From Niastella sp. (lineage in GTDB: Bacteria > Bacteroidota > Bacteroidia > Chitinophagales > Chitinophagaceae): DNA of 64,000 nucleotides. Numbering within the stretch: the stretch's first letter is position 1; the number at the start of each line of letters is the position of its first letter. The stretch spans positions 1 to 64,000 of the forward strand of contig JAGIBF010000043.1 of NCBI GenBank assembly GCA_017744515.1, written 5' to 3'. The translations under genes were made by a program, and so were the position numbers. Of the stretch, positions 24,338-31,950 are shown piece after piece. The notes under the pieces were generated by a model. It did no database searches and had not been told where the DNA came from. It saw nothing but the letters and a program-made list of their open reading frames with translations.

Positions 24338-25390
24338 TCAGAAAGTAAGTGTAAATGTGTGCAGCCTGTCACTGAATGCATAATCGATCTGCCAGCCATA
24401 GCGGTTACTGATCTGCTTTACCAGCGCCAGGCCGAGGCCTGTGCCCGGCGTTTGGGAGGATATGCTGCTGAACCGCTTGAAGAGTTGCTCCTGCTTCAAC
24501 GGCGCGGTGCCGGCGTTGGCAATGGAGAGGCTTTGGCTGTCCAACCGGATCGCAATGACATCATTGGCAGGACTATAGCGGATAGCGTTGGTGACCAGGT
24601 TATTGAGCAATATCTCAATCAGTATTTTATTGCCCTCCACCACCACACCGGGGTGTATATCGGTTTGCAGGGTAAGCTGTTTGTCTTCTGCGAAGCTGGC
24701 CAACACCGGTAGTGTATTTTCCAGCAAGGCCGATAGGTCGATCTGCTCTTTTTCCATGAACTGGCTGTTCTCTATTTTGGTGAGCAGCAGCAGGTTTTTG
24801 TTGATGCGGGTGACGCGGGCCAGCGCTTTATTGGCTTCTTCGATGATGTTGTATTGTTCATCGGTCAACGACTGGCTTTGCAACAAGAGGTCCAGCTTCG
24901 ATTGAATAATAGCCAGCGGCGTTTGCAGTTCGTGCGAGGCATTGTCGGCAAATTCTTTTTGCTGGTTGTATACCGCCACGTTGCCGGCAATGAGTTTGTG
25001 CAGGCTCTGGTTCAGTTCCGTAAATTCATCGATATCGGTCTTTTCAAATTCAACGGGTTGTTGCCGGTGCAGGTCAAACCCTTTGATCTGTGCGAGGCTG
25101 CGGTAGAAAGGCTGCCAGAGGCGGTTGGATATACGGCGGTTGACCAGTATGAGGCCCACGATCAGCAGGGCAAAGAACAACACCGTGAGCCCGGTAACAA
25201 AGGCTATGATGAGGTAGCTATCTTCCCGGCTCGCTTCAGCGGTGATCACCACGTTGTGCTCATTCAATTCATATTGCCATAGCCTGCTGAAGATGAAGTA
25301 ATAGGCGGGTATGCTGCATACCAGCACCAGCCCGGCATAGATCATCAGTCTTTTCAGCGAACGGCTCAACAGCTTACTCATATTTCCCAT
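24338..25390 (-). CDS. HisKA-type sensor histidine kinase
   Basis: 350 residues. Two membrane helices (about 14-36 and 59-84) frame a very short extracytoplasmic loop of some 22 residues, so the signal may be sensed in or near the membrane. A HAMP-like linker follows, then the H-box EFADNASHELQTPLAI with His153, N-box LLNNLVTNAIRYS, and GTGLGLALV. Its start overlaps the end of the response regulator gene by 13 nt. The TonB-type outer-membrane protein gene begins 31 nt past its stop, suggesting one operon of regulator, kinase and outer-membrane protein. Confidence 0.92.
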   Translation of the reverse strand: MGNMSKLLSRSLKRLMIYAGLVLVCSIPAYYFIFSRLWQYELNEHNVVITAEASREDSYLIIAFVTGLTVLFFALLIVGLILVNRRISNRLWQPFYRSLAQIKGFDLHRQQPVEFEKTDIDEFTELNQSLHKLIAGNVAVYNQQKEFADNASHELQTPLAIIQSKLDLLLQSQSLTDEQYNIIEEANKALARVTRINKNLLLLTKIENSQFMEKEQIDLSALLENTLPVLASFAEDKQLTLQTDIHPGVVVEGNKILIEILLNNLVTNAIRYSPANDVIAIRLDSQSLSIANAGTAPLKQEQLFKRFSSISSQTPGTGLGLALVKQISNRYGWQIDYAFSDRLHTFTLTF

Positions 25391-26052
25391 TTATAGCCTG
25401 TACCATATAATGTTTTCAGGTAGTTGCTGCAGCCGGCTTCCTGCAGTTTCTTTTTCAGGTTCTTGATGTGCACGTACACAAAATCGTAGCTGTCGAGCAT
25501 ATCGGCGATCTCTCCTGACAGGTGCTCGGCCAGGGCGCTTTTGGATATCACCTTGTTCTTGTTGCTGATGAAATACAGCAGCAGGTCGAATTCTTTGCGG
25601 GTAAGCGTTACAGGTTGATCATTGACCGTAACCGTTTTGGCCGGCAGGTTGATCGATAGTTCGTTTTGCGTTACGATATTGGCATTGCCAAACTGCTTGC
25701 GGCGAATAATGGAATAGATACGCGCCGCCAGTTCCGACAGGTGGAAGGGCTTGGTGAGGTAGTCGTCGGCGCCTATCTGCAGTCCTTTTATTTTATCTTC
25801 CAGTGAGTTCTTCGCCGAAATAATGATCACACCGTCCTGCTTTTGCTGGGCTTTAATCTCTTCCAGTATTTTGATACCATCACCACCCGGCAGCATCAGG
25901 TCGAGCAGGATGCAGTCGTACTCATATACATCTATCTTATCGATCGCCTCTTTGTAGGTAGCAGCAAATTCGCACAGGTAGTTCTCATCCGACAGGTACG
26001 CTCCCATGCTTTGCGCCAGTGCCGCTTCGTCTTCAATGATCAGGATTTTCAT
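25378..26052 (-). CDS. OmpR/PhoB-family response regulator
   Basis: 224 residues. Receiver domain with Glu7/Asp8/Glu9, phospho-acceptor Asp51 in ILLDLMLPGGDG, and KPFHLSELAARI. The C-terminal winged helix (about 125-224) includes LTRKEFDLLLYFISNKNKVISK and ends YGTGYKWEI, the OmpR class pattern. It is the first gene of the minus-strand operon with the kinase and TonB receptor. The 180-bp region up to 26233 is shared with the divergent ArsR-like gene. Confidence 0.93.
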   Translation of the reverse strand: MKILIIEDEAALAQSMGAYLSDENYLCEFAATYKEAIDKIDVYEYDCILLDLMLPGGDGIKILEEIKAQQKQDGVIIISAKNSLEDKIKGLQIGADDYLTKPFHLSELAARIYSIIRRKQFGNANIVTQNELSINLPAKTVTVNDQPVTLTRKEFDLLLYFISNKNKVISKSALAEHLSGEIADMLDSYDFVYVHIKNLKKKLQEAGCSNYLKTLYGTGYKWEI

Positions 26053-26182
26053 ACATCGAAAGTATATACTGATTCTGTTAAAATTCTAAATACCTCAAAA
26101 TTACTACAGAGTTGAAAGGTAAGTCATTAGGGCCATAAAGCACCAGACGCAGGCGGCATGGCCAGGCATTTTAGAAGAAATA

Positions 26183-26214
26183 TTTGCGTAGCTATTTGAC
26201 TACATATATATTTG
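26183..26214 (+). promoter_or_regulatory. Bacteroidota-type promoter of the ArsR-like operon
   Basis: TTTG at 26183-26186 (-33) and TATATTTG at 26207-26214 (-7, TAnnTTTG) are 20 nt apart, the expected spacing. The ATG at 26233 is 18 nt after the -7 element, so the leader would be about 13 nt. The promoter is overlapped by a 17-bp inverted repeat. Confidence 0.65.
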
Positions 26215-26229
26215 TAGTCAAATAGCTAC
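26188..26229. promoter_or_regulatory. 17-bp perfect inverted repeat, probable ArsR-family operator
   Basis: GTAGCTATTTGACTACA (26188-26204) is repeated exactly in inverse at 26213-26229 with an 8-nt spacer. It covers the promoter spacer, the -7 element and the start point, and ends 3 nt before the ATG of the ArsR-like gene, the expected place for an autorepressor's operator. Confidence 0.7.
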
Positions 26230-26232
26230 ATA

Positions 26233-26556
26233 ATGAACCTAAGAAGAGATGTATTCCAGGCCATAGCCGATCCCACCAGGAGGGCCATACTGCTGCTGGT
26301 GGCTACGCAATCCATGACGGCCGGCGCCATTGCCGCCAACTTCGAAACCGCCCGCCCTACCGTGTCCAAGCACCTGCAAATACTGACCGAGTGTGAACTG
26401 CTGCAGCAGGAGCAAACGGGCCGGGAAGTGCATTACCAATTAAACCCGCAAAAGATGAAAGAGATCGCCGACTTCATTGAGCCTTTTCGCAAGCTATGGG
26501 ATGACCGGTTCAACAAACTGGAAGCCATGATGAAAAAGTATAAACCTAAAAAATAA
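26233..26556 (+). CDS. ArsR-family winged-helix transcriptional repressor
   Basis: 107 residues, typical length. It starts [24 protein letters not shown], and the recognition region [32 protein letters not shown] (about 42-73) is the standard HTH and wing of the ArsR group that accompanies SRPBCC/AHSA1 genes. No CxC metal motif is seen, so it is not an arsenic or cadmium sensor. It probably represses its own operon through the 17-bp inverted repeat at 26188-26229. The SRPBCC and DoxX genes follow at 6 and 7 nt, forming one operon. Confidence 0.92.
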   Translation: MNLRRDVFQAIADPTRRAILLLVATQSMTAGAIAANFETARPTVSKHLQILTECELLQQEQTGREVHYQLNPQKMKEIADFIEPFRKLWDDRFNKLEAMMKKYKPKK

Positions 26557-26562
26557 CCTGCC

Positions 26563-27045
26563 ATGGAGCGTAAAACAAAAGTAACCGCCGACAACAACCA
26601 ACAAGTCATAAACATCAGCCGGGAGTTTGACCTGCCTGTAGAACTGCTCTTCAAAGCGCATGAAGATCCCGAACTGTTCGAGCAATGGATGAGCCATGAA
26701 TATGGCACTACCAAAGTGGTGAAGTATGAAACCAAACAACATGGTGGCTGGGCTTTTCAAACGGTAGACAGCCAGGGCAATGTACTCTTCAAAGCCAATG
26801 GTGTATTCCATGAGTTTGTACCCAATCAAAAGATCATCCGCACCTTTGAAATGAACGGTACGCCTTTCGACGTACAACTGGAGTTCCTGGAATTTGAAAG
26901 GCTGACCGACGAGACCAGCAAGCTCACTATGCAAACTGTTTTCAGGACAGCCGCACAGCGCGACCAATTACTGAAAATGCCTTTTGCGCAGGGGCTCGAC
27001 ATGGCGCACAACCGTTTGCAACAAGTAATCAGTCAACTTAAATAA
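26563..27045 (+). CDS. SRPBCC/AHSA1-domain protein
   Basis: 160 residues of the START-like (SRPBCC, AHSA1, PF08327) fold: an N-terminal beta strand with INISREFDLPVELLFKAHEDPELFEQWM, a central beta-sheet, and a C-terminal long helix (LLKMPFAQGLDMAHNRLQQVI). Members bind hydrophobic ligands or act as Hsp90 co-chaperone-like proteins; in bacteria they very often sit behind an ArsR repressor, as here. The ligand is unknown. It starts 6 nt after the repressor. Confidence 0.9.
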   Translation: MERKTKVTADNNQQVINISREFDLPVELLFKAHEDPELFEQWMSHEYGTTKVVKYETKQHGGWAFQTVDSQGNVLFKANGVFHEFVPNQKIIRTFEMNGTPFDVQLEFLEFERLTDETSKLTMQTVFRTAAQRDQLLKMPFAQGLDMAHNRLQQVISQLK

Positions 27046-27052
27046 ACCTGTT

Positions 27053-27436
27053 ATGAAAAAGAGAAACAAGATCATCTATTGGATCGCTACGGCCTGGCTG
27101 GCGCTGGGCATGCTCTCCACCGGCATCGTGCAGCTGCTACATTCGGAAGCAGAAACTGAACTTTTCACACGCCTGGGTTATCCTGTCTATTTCCTAACGA
27201 TACTGGGCATCACCAAAATTCTGGGCGTTGCCGTTGTGCTAATCCCTAAATTTACTTTACTAAAGGAATGGGCTTATGCCGGCTTTGCCTTTGCGATGGG
27301 TGGCGCCGTAGTATCGCACCTTGTATCGGGCAGCCCTGCGAGCGACTTGTTTGGCCCGTTGCTGTTGCTCATTCTTACCATTGTATCGTGGTACTTCAGG
27401 CCCGCCGATAGAAAACTCGTTGCCGTTCACCACTAA
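27053..27436 (+). CDS. DoxX-like membrane protein
   Basis: 127 residues with four hydrophobic helices and the DoxX-like pattern (LGYPVYFLTILGITKILGVAVVLIPKF, then LLKEWAYAGFAFAMGGAVVSHL). DoxX-like proteins are small inner-membrane proteins linked to redox or thiol stress in some organisms. It is the third gene of the ArsR-SRPBCC operon (7-nt gap), a combination that is common in Bacteroidota. A YdeI-like gene follows 10 nt later. Confidence 0.88.
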   Translation: MKKRNKIIYWIATAWLALGMLSTGIVQLLHSEAETELFTRLGYPVYFLTILGITKILGVAVVLIPKFTLLKEWAYAGFAFAMGGAVVSHLVSGSPASDLFGPLLLLILTIVSWYFRPADRKLVAVHH

Positions 27437-27446
27437 TTGCCTGCAT

Positions 27447-28025
27447 ATGAATCCCAAGGTTGATTTTTATTTCGTCAAAAATGAAAAGTGGCAGAAAGAA
27501 ATAGCGCAATTGAGAACCATCGTTCTCGACTGTGGACTGAATGAAGTGTTGAAGTGGGGCTGTCCCTGCTATACGCATGACAACAACAACATCGTGCTCA
27601 TCCATGTGTTCAAAGACTACTGTGCGTTGCTGTTTTTCAAAGGCGTGCTGCTGAATGATCCCAACGGTATACTGATACAACAAACGAGGAACGTGCAGGT
27701 GGCACGGCAGCTACGGTTTACCAACGTAAAGGAGATCGTGAAGCTGAAGAACACCATCAAATCTTACATCTACGAGGCGATCGAGGTGGAAAAGGCAGGG
27801 CTGCAGGCAAAGCTCAAAAAGACCACCGAGTTTACCATGCCTGAGGAGTTTCAAAAGAAGCTGAACAAAATGCCCAAATTGAAAAAAGCATTCGAGGCAT
27901 TGACTCCCGGACGGCAACGGGGCTACCTGCTGCACTTTGCACAAGCCAAACAGGCAAAGACCCGCGAGGCGAGGATCGAGAAGTATACGCCGCAGATACT
28001 GGCGGGGAAGGGGCTGGATGATTAG
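27447..28025 (+). CDS. YdeI/OmdA-type protein with DUF1801-like domain
   Basis: 192 residues from ATG 27447; longer upstream frames overlap the DoxX gene. The N-terminal part (KWQKEIAQLRTIVLDCGLNEVLKWGCPCYTHDNNNIVLIHVFKDYCALLFFKG) is the DUF1801 fold. The C-terminal part, with FTMPEEFQKKLNKMPKLKKAFEALTPGRQRGYLLHFAQAKQAKTREARI, is the OmdA/YdeI helical tail. The YdeI family is linked to polymyxin resistance in Salmonella, but the mechanism is not defined. Probably the last gene of the ArsR operon; the repeat at 28031 follows its stop. Confidence 0.85.
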   Translation: MNPKVDFYFVKNEKWQKEIAQLRTIVLDCGLNEVLKWGCPCYTHDNNNIVLIHVFKDYCALLFFKGVLLNDPNGILIQQTRNVQVARQLRFTNVKEIVKLKNTIKSYIYEAIEVEKAGLQAKLKKTTEFTMPEEFQKKLNKMPKLKKAFEALTPGRQRGYLLHFAQAKQAKTREARIEKYTPQILAGKGLDD

Positions 28026-28030
28026 GGAAA

Positions 28031-28077
28031 AGACGAATTACTTACACGAATTGAAGACGAATTTCACTAATTGAAAG
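28031..28077. repeat. Short intergenic repeat of the (AGACGAATT...AATTGA) type
   Basis: Two imperfect tandem units, each beginning AGACGAATT and ending AATTGA (28031-28054 and 28055-28074), lie just after the YdeI-like gene. I have the impression that AATTCGTG-type repeats are common between Bacteroidota genes, but only this copy is in the window. Confidence 0.45.
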
Positions 28078-28109
28078 GCATATTATTTTAATAGTCATAA
28101 TCACTACGT

Positions 28110-28685
28110 ATGAGTAAAGCAAAAGGTAATGATAAACAGTTGTCGGCTGCAGAGCAGGCAACGTTACTGAAAACACTGAAAGCGCGTTTTGAGAAGCATA
28201 CAGCCCGGCACAAAGGTATTGACTGGGCAAAGGTGCAGGAGAAACTGGAAGCGCATCCGAAAAAATTGTGGTCGCTCCATGCCATGGAAGAAACGGGTGG
28301 CGAACCAGATGTTGTCGGGGTTGATAAAAAGACGGGCGAATATCTTTTTTATGATTGCGCTGCAGAAAGCCCCAAAGGCCGCAGGAGTATTTGCTATGAC
28401 GGAGATGCGCTTGCCTCCCGGAAAGAACATAAGCCGGCAGACAGCGCTACCAATATGGCGGAGGAAATGGGCATCGAGTTACTGACGGAAGAAGAGTACC
28501 GCGCTTTGCAGGAGCTGGGCGCTTTCGACCTGAAAACGTCGAGCTGGATCGTAACGCCTCCTGCTATCCGCAAACTGAGTGGCGCACTCTTTTGCGACCG
28601 GCGTTATGATACCGTGTTCCTGTATCATAATGGAGCAGAGTCTTATTATGCGGCAAGGGGCTTCCGGGGGGTGCTGAAGGTGTAA
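28110..28685 (+). CDS. DUF4256-domain protein
   Basis: 191 residues. The whole length fits DUF4256: an N-terminal helical region (LKTLKARFEKHTARHKGIDWAKVQEKL), the core LWSLHAMEETGGEPDVVGVD and YLFYDCAAESPKGRRSICYD, then a C-terminal part ending ESYYAARGFRGVLKV. The function of this family is unknown; it is cytoplasmic with no signal peptide or membrane helix. It stands alone between the ArsR operon and another SRPBCC gene, all on the plus strand. Confidence 0.88.
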   Translation: MSKAKGNDKQLSAAEQATLLKTLKARFEKHTARHKGIDWAKVQEKLEAHPKKLWSLHAMEETGGEPDVVGVDKKTGEYLFYDCAAESPKGRRSICYDGDALASRKEHKPADSATNMAEEMGIELLTEEEYRALQELGAFDLKTSSWIVTPPAIRKLSGALFCDRRYDTVFLYHNGAESYYAARGFRGVLKV

Positions 28686-28776
28686 TATGACGTAATAGCC
28701 CCTACCTATTGTCGCCTTCACACCCTGCTTTTTTGGCCCGGATCTTTCATATTTGTACTATCAAAAATTATCCATC

Positions 28777-29220
28777 ATGGAAAAGCTCATTTTTACCACT
28801 ACGATCAATGCGCCACGGGAAAAAGTATGGAGTGTTTTATGGGACGATGCCACTTACCGGCAGTGGACTACTGCTTTCTCGGAATCGTCTCATGCAGTGA
28901 CCGATTGGAAAAAAGGCAGTAAGGTATTGTTCCTGGATGACTCAGGATCCGGAATGGTTTCGCGTATTGCAGAAAACATTCCCAATGAATATATGTCGAT
29001 AGAGCACCTTGGTGAGGTACAAGGTGGCGTAGAGGACACCGTGAGTGAGAAGATAAAAGTGTGGGCCGGCGCTCATGAAAATTACACGTTGAAAGCAACC
29101 GGTAATGGAACCGAACTGACTATGGACATGGACATTACTGATGAGTTTAGAGAAATGTTTGAAAAGATGTGGCCCAAGGCAATGGATAATATAAAGCGGC
29201 TGGCAGAAGGCACCAATTAG
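28777..29220 (+). CDS. SRPBCC-domain protein
   Basis: 147 residues from ATG 28777 (MEKLIFTTTINAPREKVWSVLW). The opening strand and helix 'INAPREKVWSVLWDDATYRQWT' and the C-terminal helix (EMFEKMWPKAMDNIKRLAE) are the SRPBCC/START-like fold. This second family member is not closely similar to that at 26563. A promoter-like CATATTTG lies 21 nt before the start. The likely role is binding of a small hydrophobic ligand; nothing more specific can be read. Confidence 0.88.
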   Translation: MEKLIFTTTINAPREKVWSVLWDDATYRQWTTAFSESSHAVTDWKKGSKVLFLDDSGSGMVSRIAENIPNEYMSIEHLGEVQGGVEDTVSEKIKVWAGAHENYTLKATGNGTELTMDMDITDEFREMFEKMWPKAMDNIKRLAEGTN

Positions 29221-29336
29221 GTTGATAGCCTATAGGACAATCGTATTTAATTGTCCGGGATGCTAAATCATACAGGCAGGGGTTCTTAACTATACGATAT
29301 TTTCTATATATTTAAGCAACCATTAAATTCCTGCTT

Positions 29337-30485
29337 ATGAGGCGTTCCCTGTTAGCGATAGCTGTGGGTATGCAGTTAGGCTGCTTATGTGCCAGTGCCC
29401 AACAAGTTGACGAGACCTCGCTGAGCCGGGCCGACACGGTTCGTAATTTTTCTGCGTTCAACCGTTCCCTCTCTTTTTCCGGTGTTCTTCAAACGAGGTA
29501 TGTAGCCTCTCTCACCAACCACGTAGATGTAAACGGTAAGCATTTCGATTCCGGCGGCATCCGCAATACATTCCTGGTGAAGCGGGCACGTTTTATGGTG
29601 AAGGCCAATATCAACGATCACTTTTCGGCCAATATCCTCGTAAATTTTGCAGACTTCAACGGCAGCCCTTCCAACAAGGTGCTGGAGAATGCCTATATCC
29701 GGTACTCACTCAATAAGTATTTCAATGTGCAGGCGGGCCAGTTCAGGCCTTTCTTCGGCATCGAGGATGCCATGGCGGTGGACATCATCCGCACGCTCGA
29801 CTTCTCGAATCAGTATTATTCTTTTGGCAAAAATGGATGGCAGAGCTTCCAGGTGGGTCTTTCTGTTTTTGGCGACATTACACCCAATGGCAAACTGAAA
29901 TACTTTGCCGGTGCTTATAATGGCAACAACCGTAACCAGCCTTCCGACGACAACGATACCAAGAACCTGTATGCCCGCGTGGAGTCTACACTCGCGCCCA
30001 ACGTTACGGCCGCTCTCAATGCCGGCACGGGCAGCCTGGCCAACAGCCGTACCGGCAATGCGTGGGGTGGTGATATAACGGCTAAGATCAACTTATCAGA
30101 CAAATGGGAACTGCTGCTGATGAGCGAATACAAAAACGGTACGGATTTCATTGCCTATAACAGCCATTCTCCCTCTTCGCGACCTGGCATCAGCCAGTTT
30201 CGCACACAAGGTTTTTACTTCTTCCCCACCCTGCGGTATGAGTACAAACGCCCGCGGGTGAGGGCCATCGAACTCTCCTCGCGTTATGAATACCTCGAAG
30301 AGAATTATAAGCTGGGCGACAACCCGCGCCACACGATCATTCCCAATGTATCGCTGATCTTCGCCGACAACTTCTACGCCGTACTGCAGGTGGGCGTGGC
30401 CATCGACCGGTATAAGCGTGATATTCCTTTGTCTACCGCCTACAGCAACAACCTCGCTTACGCACAATTACAGATACGATTTTAA
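29337..30485 (+). CDS. Phosphate-selective porin O/P-type outer-membrane porin
   Basis: 382 residues with a signal peptide (about 1-22, ASAQQ) and a barrel of about 16 strands. Pattern of the porin O/P family (PF07396): SGVLQTRYVAS, LVKRARFMVKANINDHFSANILVNFADF, LNKYFNVQAGQFRPFFGIEDAM, ending YAQLQIRF with terminal Phe. Such porins favour anions. The gene is followed by a DASS-type anion transporter after 26 nt, a sensible pairing of outer- and inner-membrane steps for uptake of a carboxylate or inorganic anion. Confidence 0.85.
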   Translation: MRRSLLAIAVGMQLGCLCASAQQVDETSLSRADTVRNFSAFNRSLSFSGVLQTRYVASLTNHVDVNGKHFDSGGIRNTFLVKRARFMVKANINDHFSANILVNFADFNGSPSNKVLENAYIRYSLNKYFNVQAGQFRPFFGIEDAMAVDIIRTLDFSNQYYSFGKNGWQSFQVGLSVFGDITPNGKLKYFAGAYNGNNRNQPSDDNDTKNLYARVESTLAPNVTAALNAGTGSLANSRTGNAWGGDITAKINLSDKWELLLMSEYKNGTDFIAYNSHSPSSRPGISQFRTQGFYFFPTLRYEYKRPRVRAIELSSRYEYLEENYKLGDNPRHTIIPNVSLIFADNFYAVLQVGVAIDRYKRDIPLSTAYSNNLAYAQLQIRF

Positions 30486-30511
30486 ACGGTCCATTAAACC
30501 AACTGTGTATT

Positions 30512-31942
30512 ATGAAAGAGATAAGACCCAAAGCACTGCTCGCCACCGTTATCATCGGATTGATCATTTGGTTTATCCCCGTACCTGAAGGGGTGAAGCC
30601 CAATGCCTGGCACCTGCTGGCCATTTTCCTGGGCACCATCTTTGGTATCATTTTAAAAGCCGCTTCCATGGGCACCATGGCCATGCTGGGCATTACCGTG
30701 TGCGCCGCCACACAGGTGCTGGCGCCCGGCGATCCGGCTCATGCAGTGACCAATGCATTGAGCGGCTTTGGCAACGCTACTATCTGGCTTATTGGTCTCG
30801 CCTTCTTTATTGCACGTGGCTTTATCAAAACGGGGCTGGGCACCCGGCTGGCGTATAATTTCATCCGCATATTTGGTAAAGGTTCTTTGGGGCTGGCGTA
30901 TGGCCTCAACACCGCCGACCTGTTGTTGGCGCCAGCTATTCCCAGCAATACAGCCCGTGCGGGTGGTGTGATATTCCCCATCATGAAATCCATTGCCATT
31001 AACATGGGCTCACTGCCTGATAAACCGGAAACACACCGTAAGATCGGCGCTTTCCTCACGCTGGGCAGCTACAATGCCAACATGGTGACATCGGTGATGT
31101 TTTTGACCGCTACTGCCAGCAATCCCATGGCGCAGAAGTTTGCCAAAGACCTCGGCATCACCATCACCTGGGGCAGCTGGGCCATTGCAGCTTTAGCACC
31201 AGGGCTCGTGTGTTTCTTACTGCTTCCTTTGTTGTTGTATAAATTCTTTCCGCCTGAATTAAAAAAAACAAAAGAAGCACCTGCTGTGGCAGCGGCCAAG
31301 CTAAAAGAGATGGGACCAGTGACCTTACAGGAATGGTTGATGGTAGCTACGTTCATCATCCTGCTGGTGTTGTGGATATTCGGCAACCTTTTTTCCATCG
31401 ACGCCACCACTGGCGCACTGATCGGTTTGTGCATTTTGTTGTTGAGCGGTGTGCTGACCTGGGAAGATGTGAAAGCGGAGAAAGGTGCGTGGGATACCAT
31501 CGTGTGGTTTTCCTCACTGGTGATGATGGGCTCTTACCTCAACTCGCTGGGATTTGTGGGTTGGTTTGGCCACCTCATCGGCAACAAGATGGCGCACCTC
31601 AGCTGGCAGGTAGCCTTTCCGATCATCATTCTCGTATACTCGTATTGCCATTATATGTTTGCCAGCGCCACGGCGCAGGCCGCCGCCATGTACCCGGTGT
31701 TTCTCGCAGTGGGTATTGCAGTAGGCGTGCCCGGTACTATGCTGGCCATTTTCCTTGGGGCCTGCGCCACCTTGATGGGTTCCCTCACGCATTACGGCCA
31801 CGGCCCGGCTCCCATCTTCTTCGGCAGTACCTACGTGGATATGAAAGACTGGTGGAAGCACGGCTTTTTTATCAGCGTGCTTTTCCTTGCCGTGTGGTTT
31901 GGTGTGGGCGGCCTGTGGTGGAAGTTGTTGGGGCTGTGGTAA
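30512..31942 (+). CDS. DASS-family anion:sodium symporter (2-oxoglutarate/malate translocator-like)
   Basis: 476 residues, about 12 membrane helices. Two repeat halves carry the substrate-binding loops: SNTARAGGVIFPI in the first half (the SNT motif) and SATAQAAAMYPVF in the second. These match the divalent anion:sodium symporter (SLC13/DiT1) family, which moves C4- or C5-dicarboxylates, sulfate or phosphate. The SNTAR...FP form is typical of the oxoglutarate/malate translocator branch. It is co-oriented with and 26 nt after the porin gene, and converges on a secreted-protein gene 8 nt away. Confidence 0.9.
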   Translation: MKEIRPKALLATVIIGLIIWFIPVPEGVKPNAWHLLAIFLGTIFGIILKAASMGTMAMLGITVCAATQVLAPGDPAHAVTNALSGFGNATIWLIGLAFFIARGFIKTGLGTRLAYNFIRIFGKGSLGLAYGLNTADLLLAPAIPSNTARAGGVIFPIMKSIAINMGSLPDKPETHRKIGAFLTLGSYNANMVTSVMFLTATASNPMAQKFAKDLGITITWGSWAIAALAPGLVCFLLLPLLLYKFFPPELKKTKEAPAVAAAKLKEMGPVTLQEWLMVATFIILLVLWIFGNLFSIDATTGALIGLCILLLSGVLTWEDVKAEKGAWDTIVWFSSLVMMGSYLNSLGFVGWFGHLIGNKMAHLSWQVAFPIIILVYSYCHYMFASATAQAAAMYPVFLAVGIAVGVPGTMLAIFLGACATLMGSLTHYGHGPAPIFFGSTYVDMKDWWKHGFFISVLFLAVWFGVGGLWWKLLGLW

Positions 31943-31950
31943 GCCATCGC

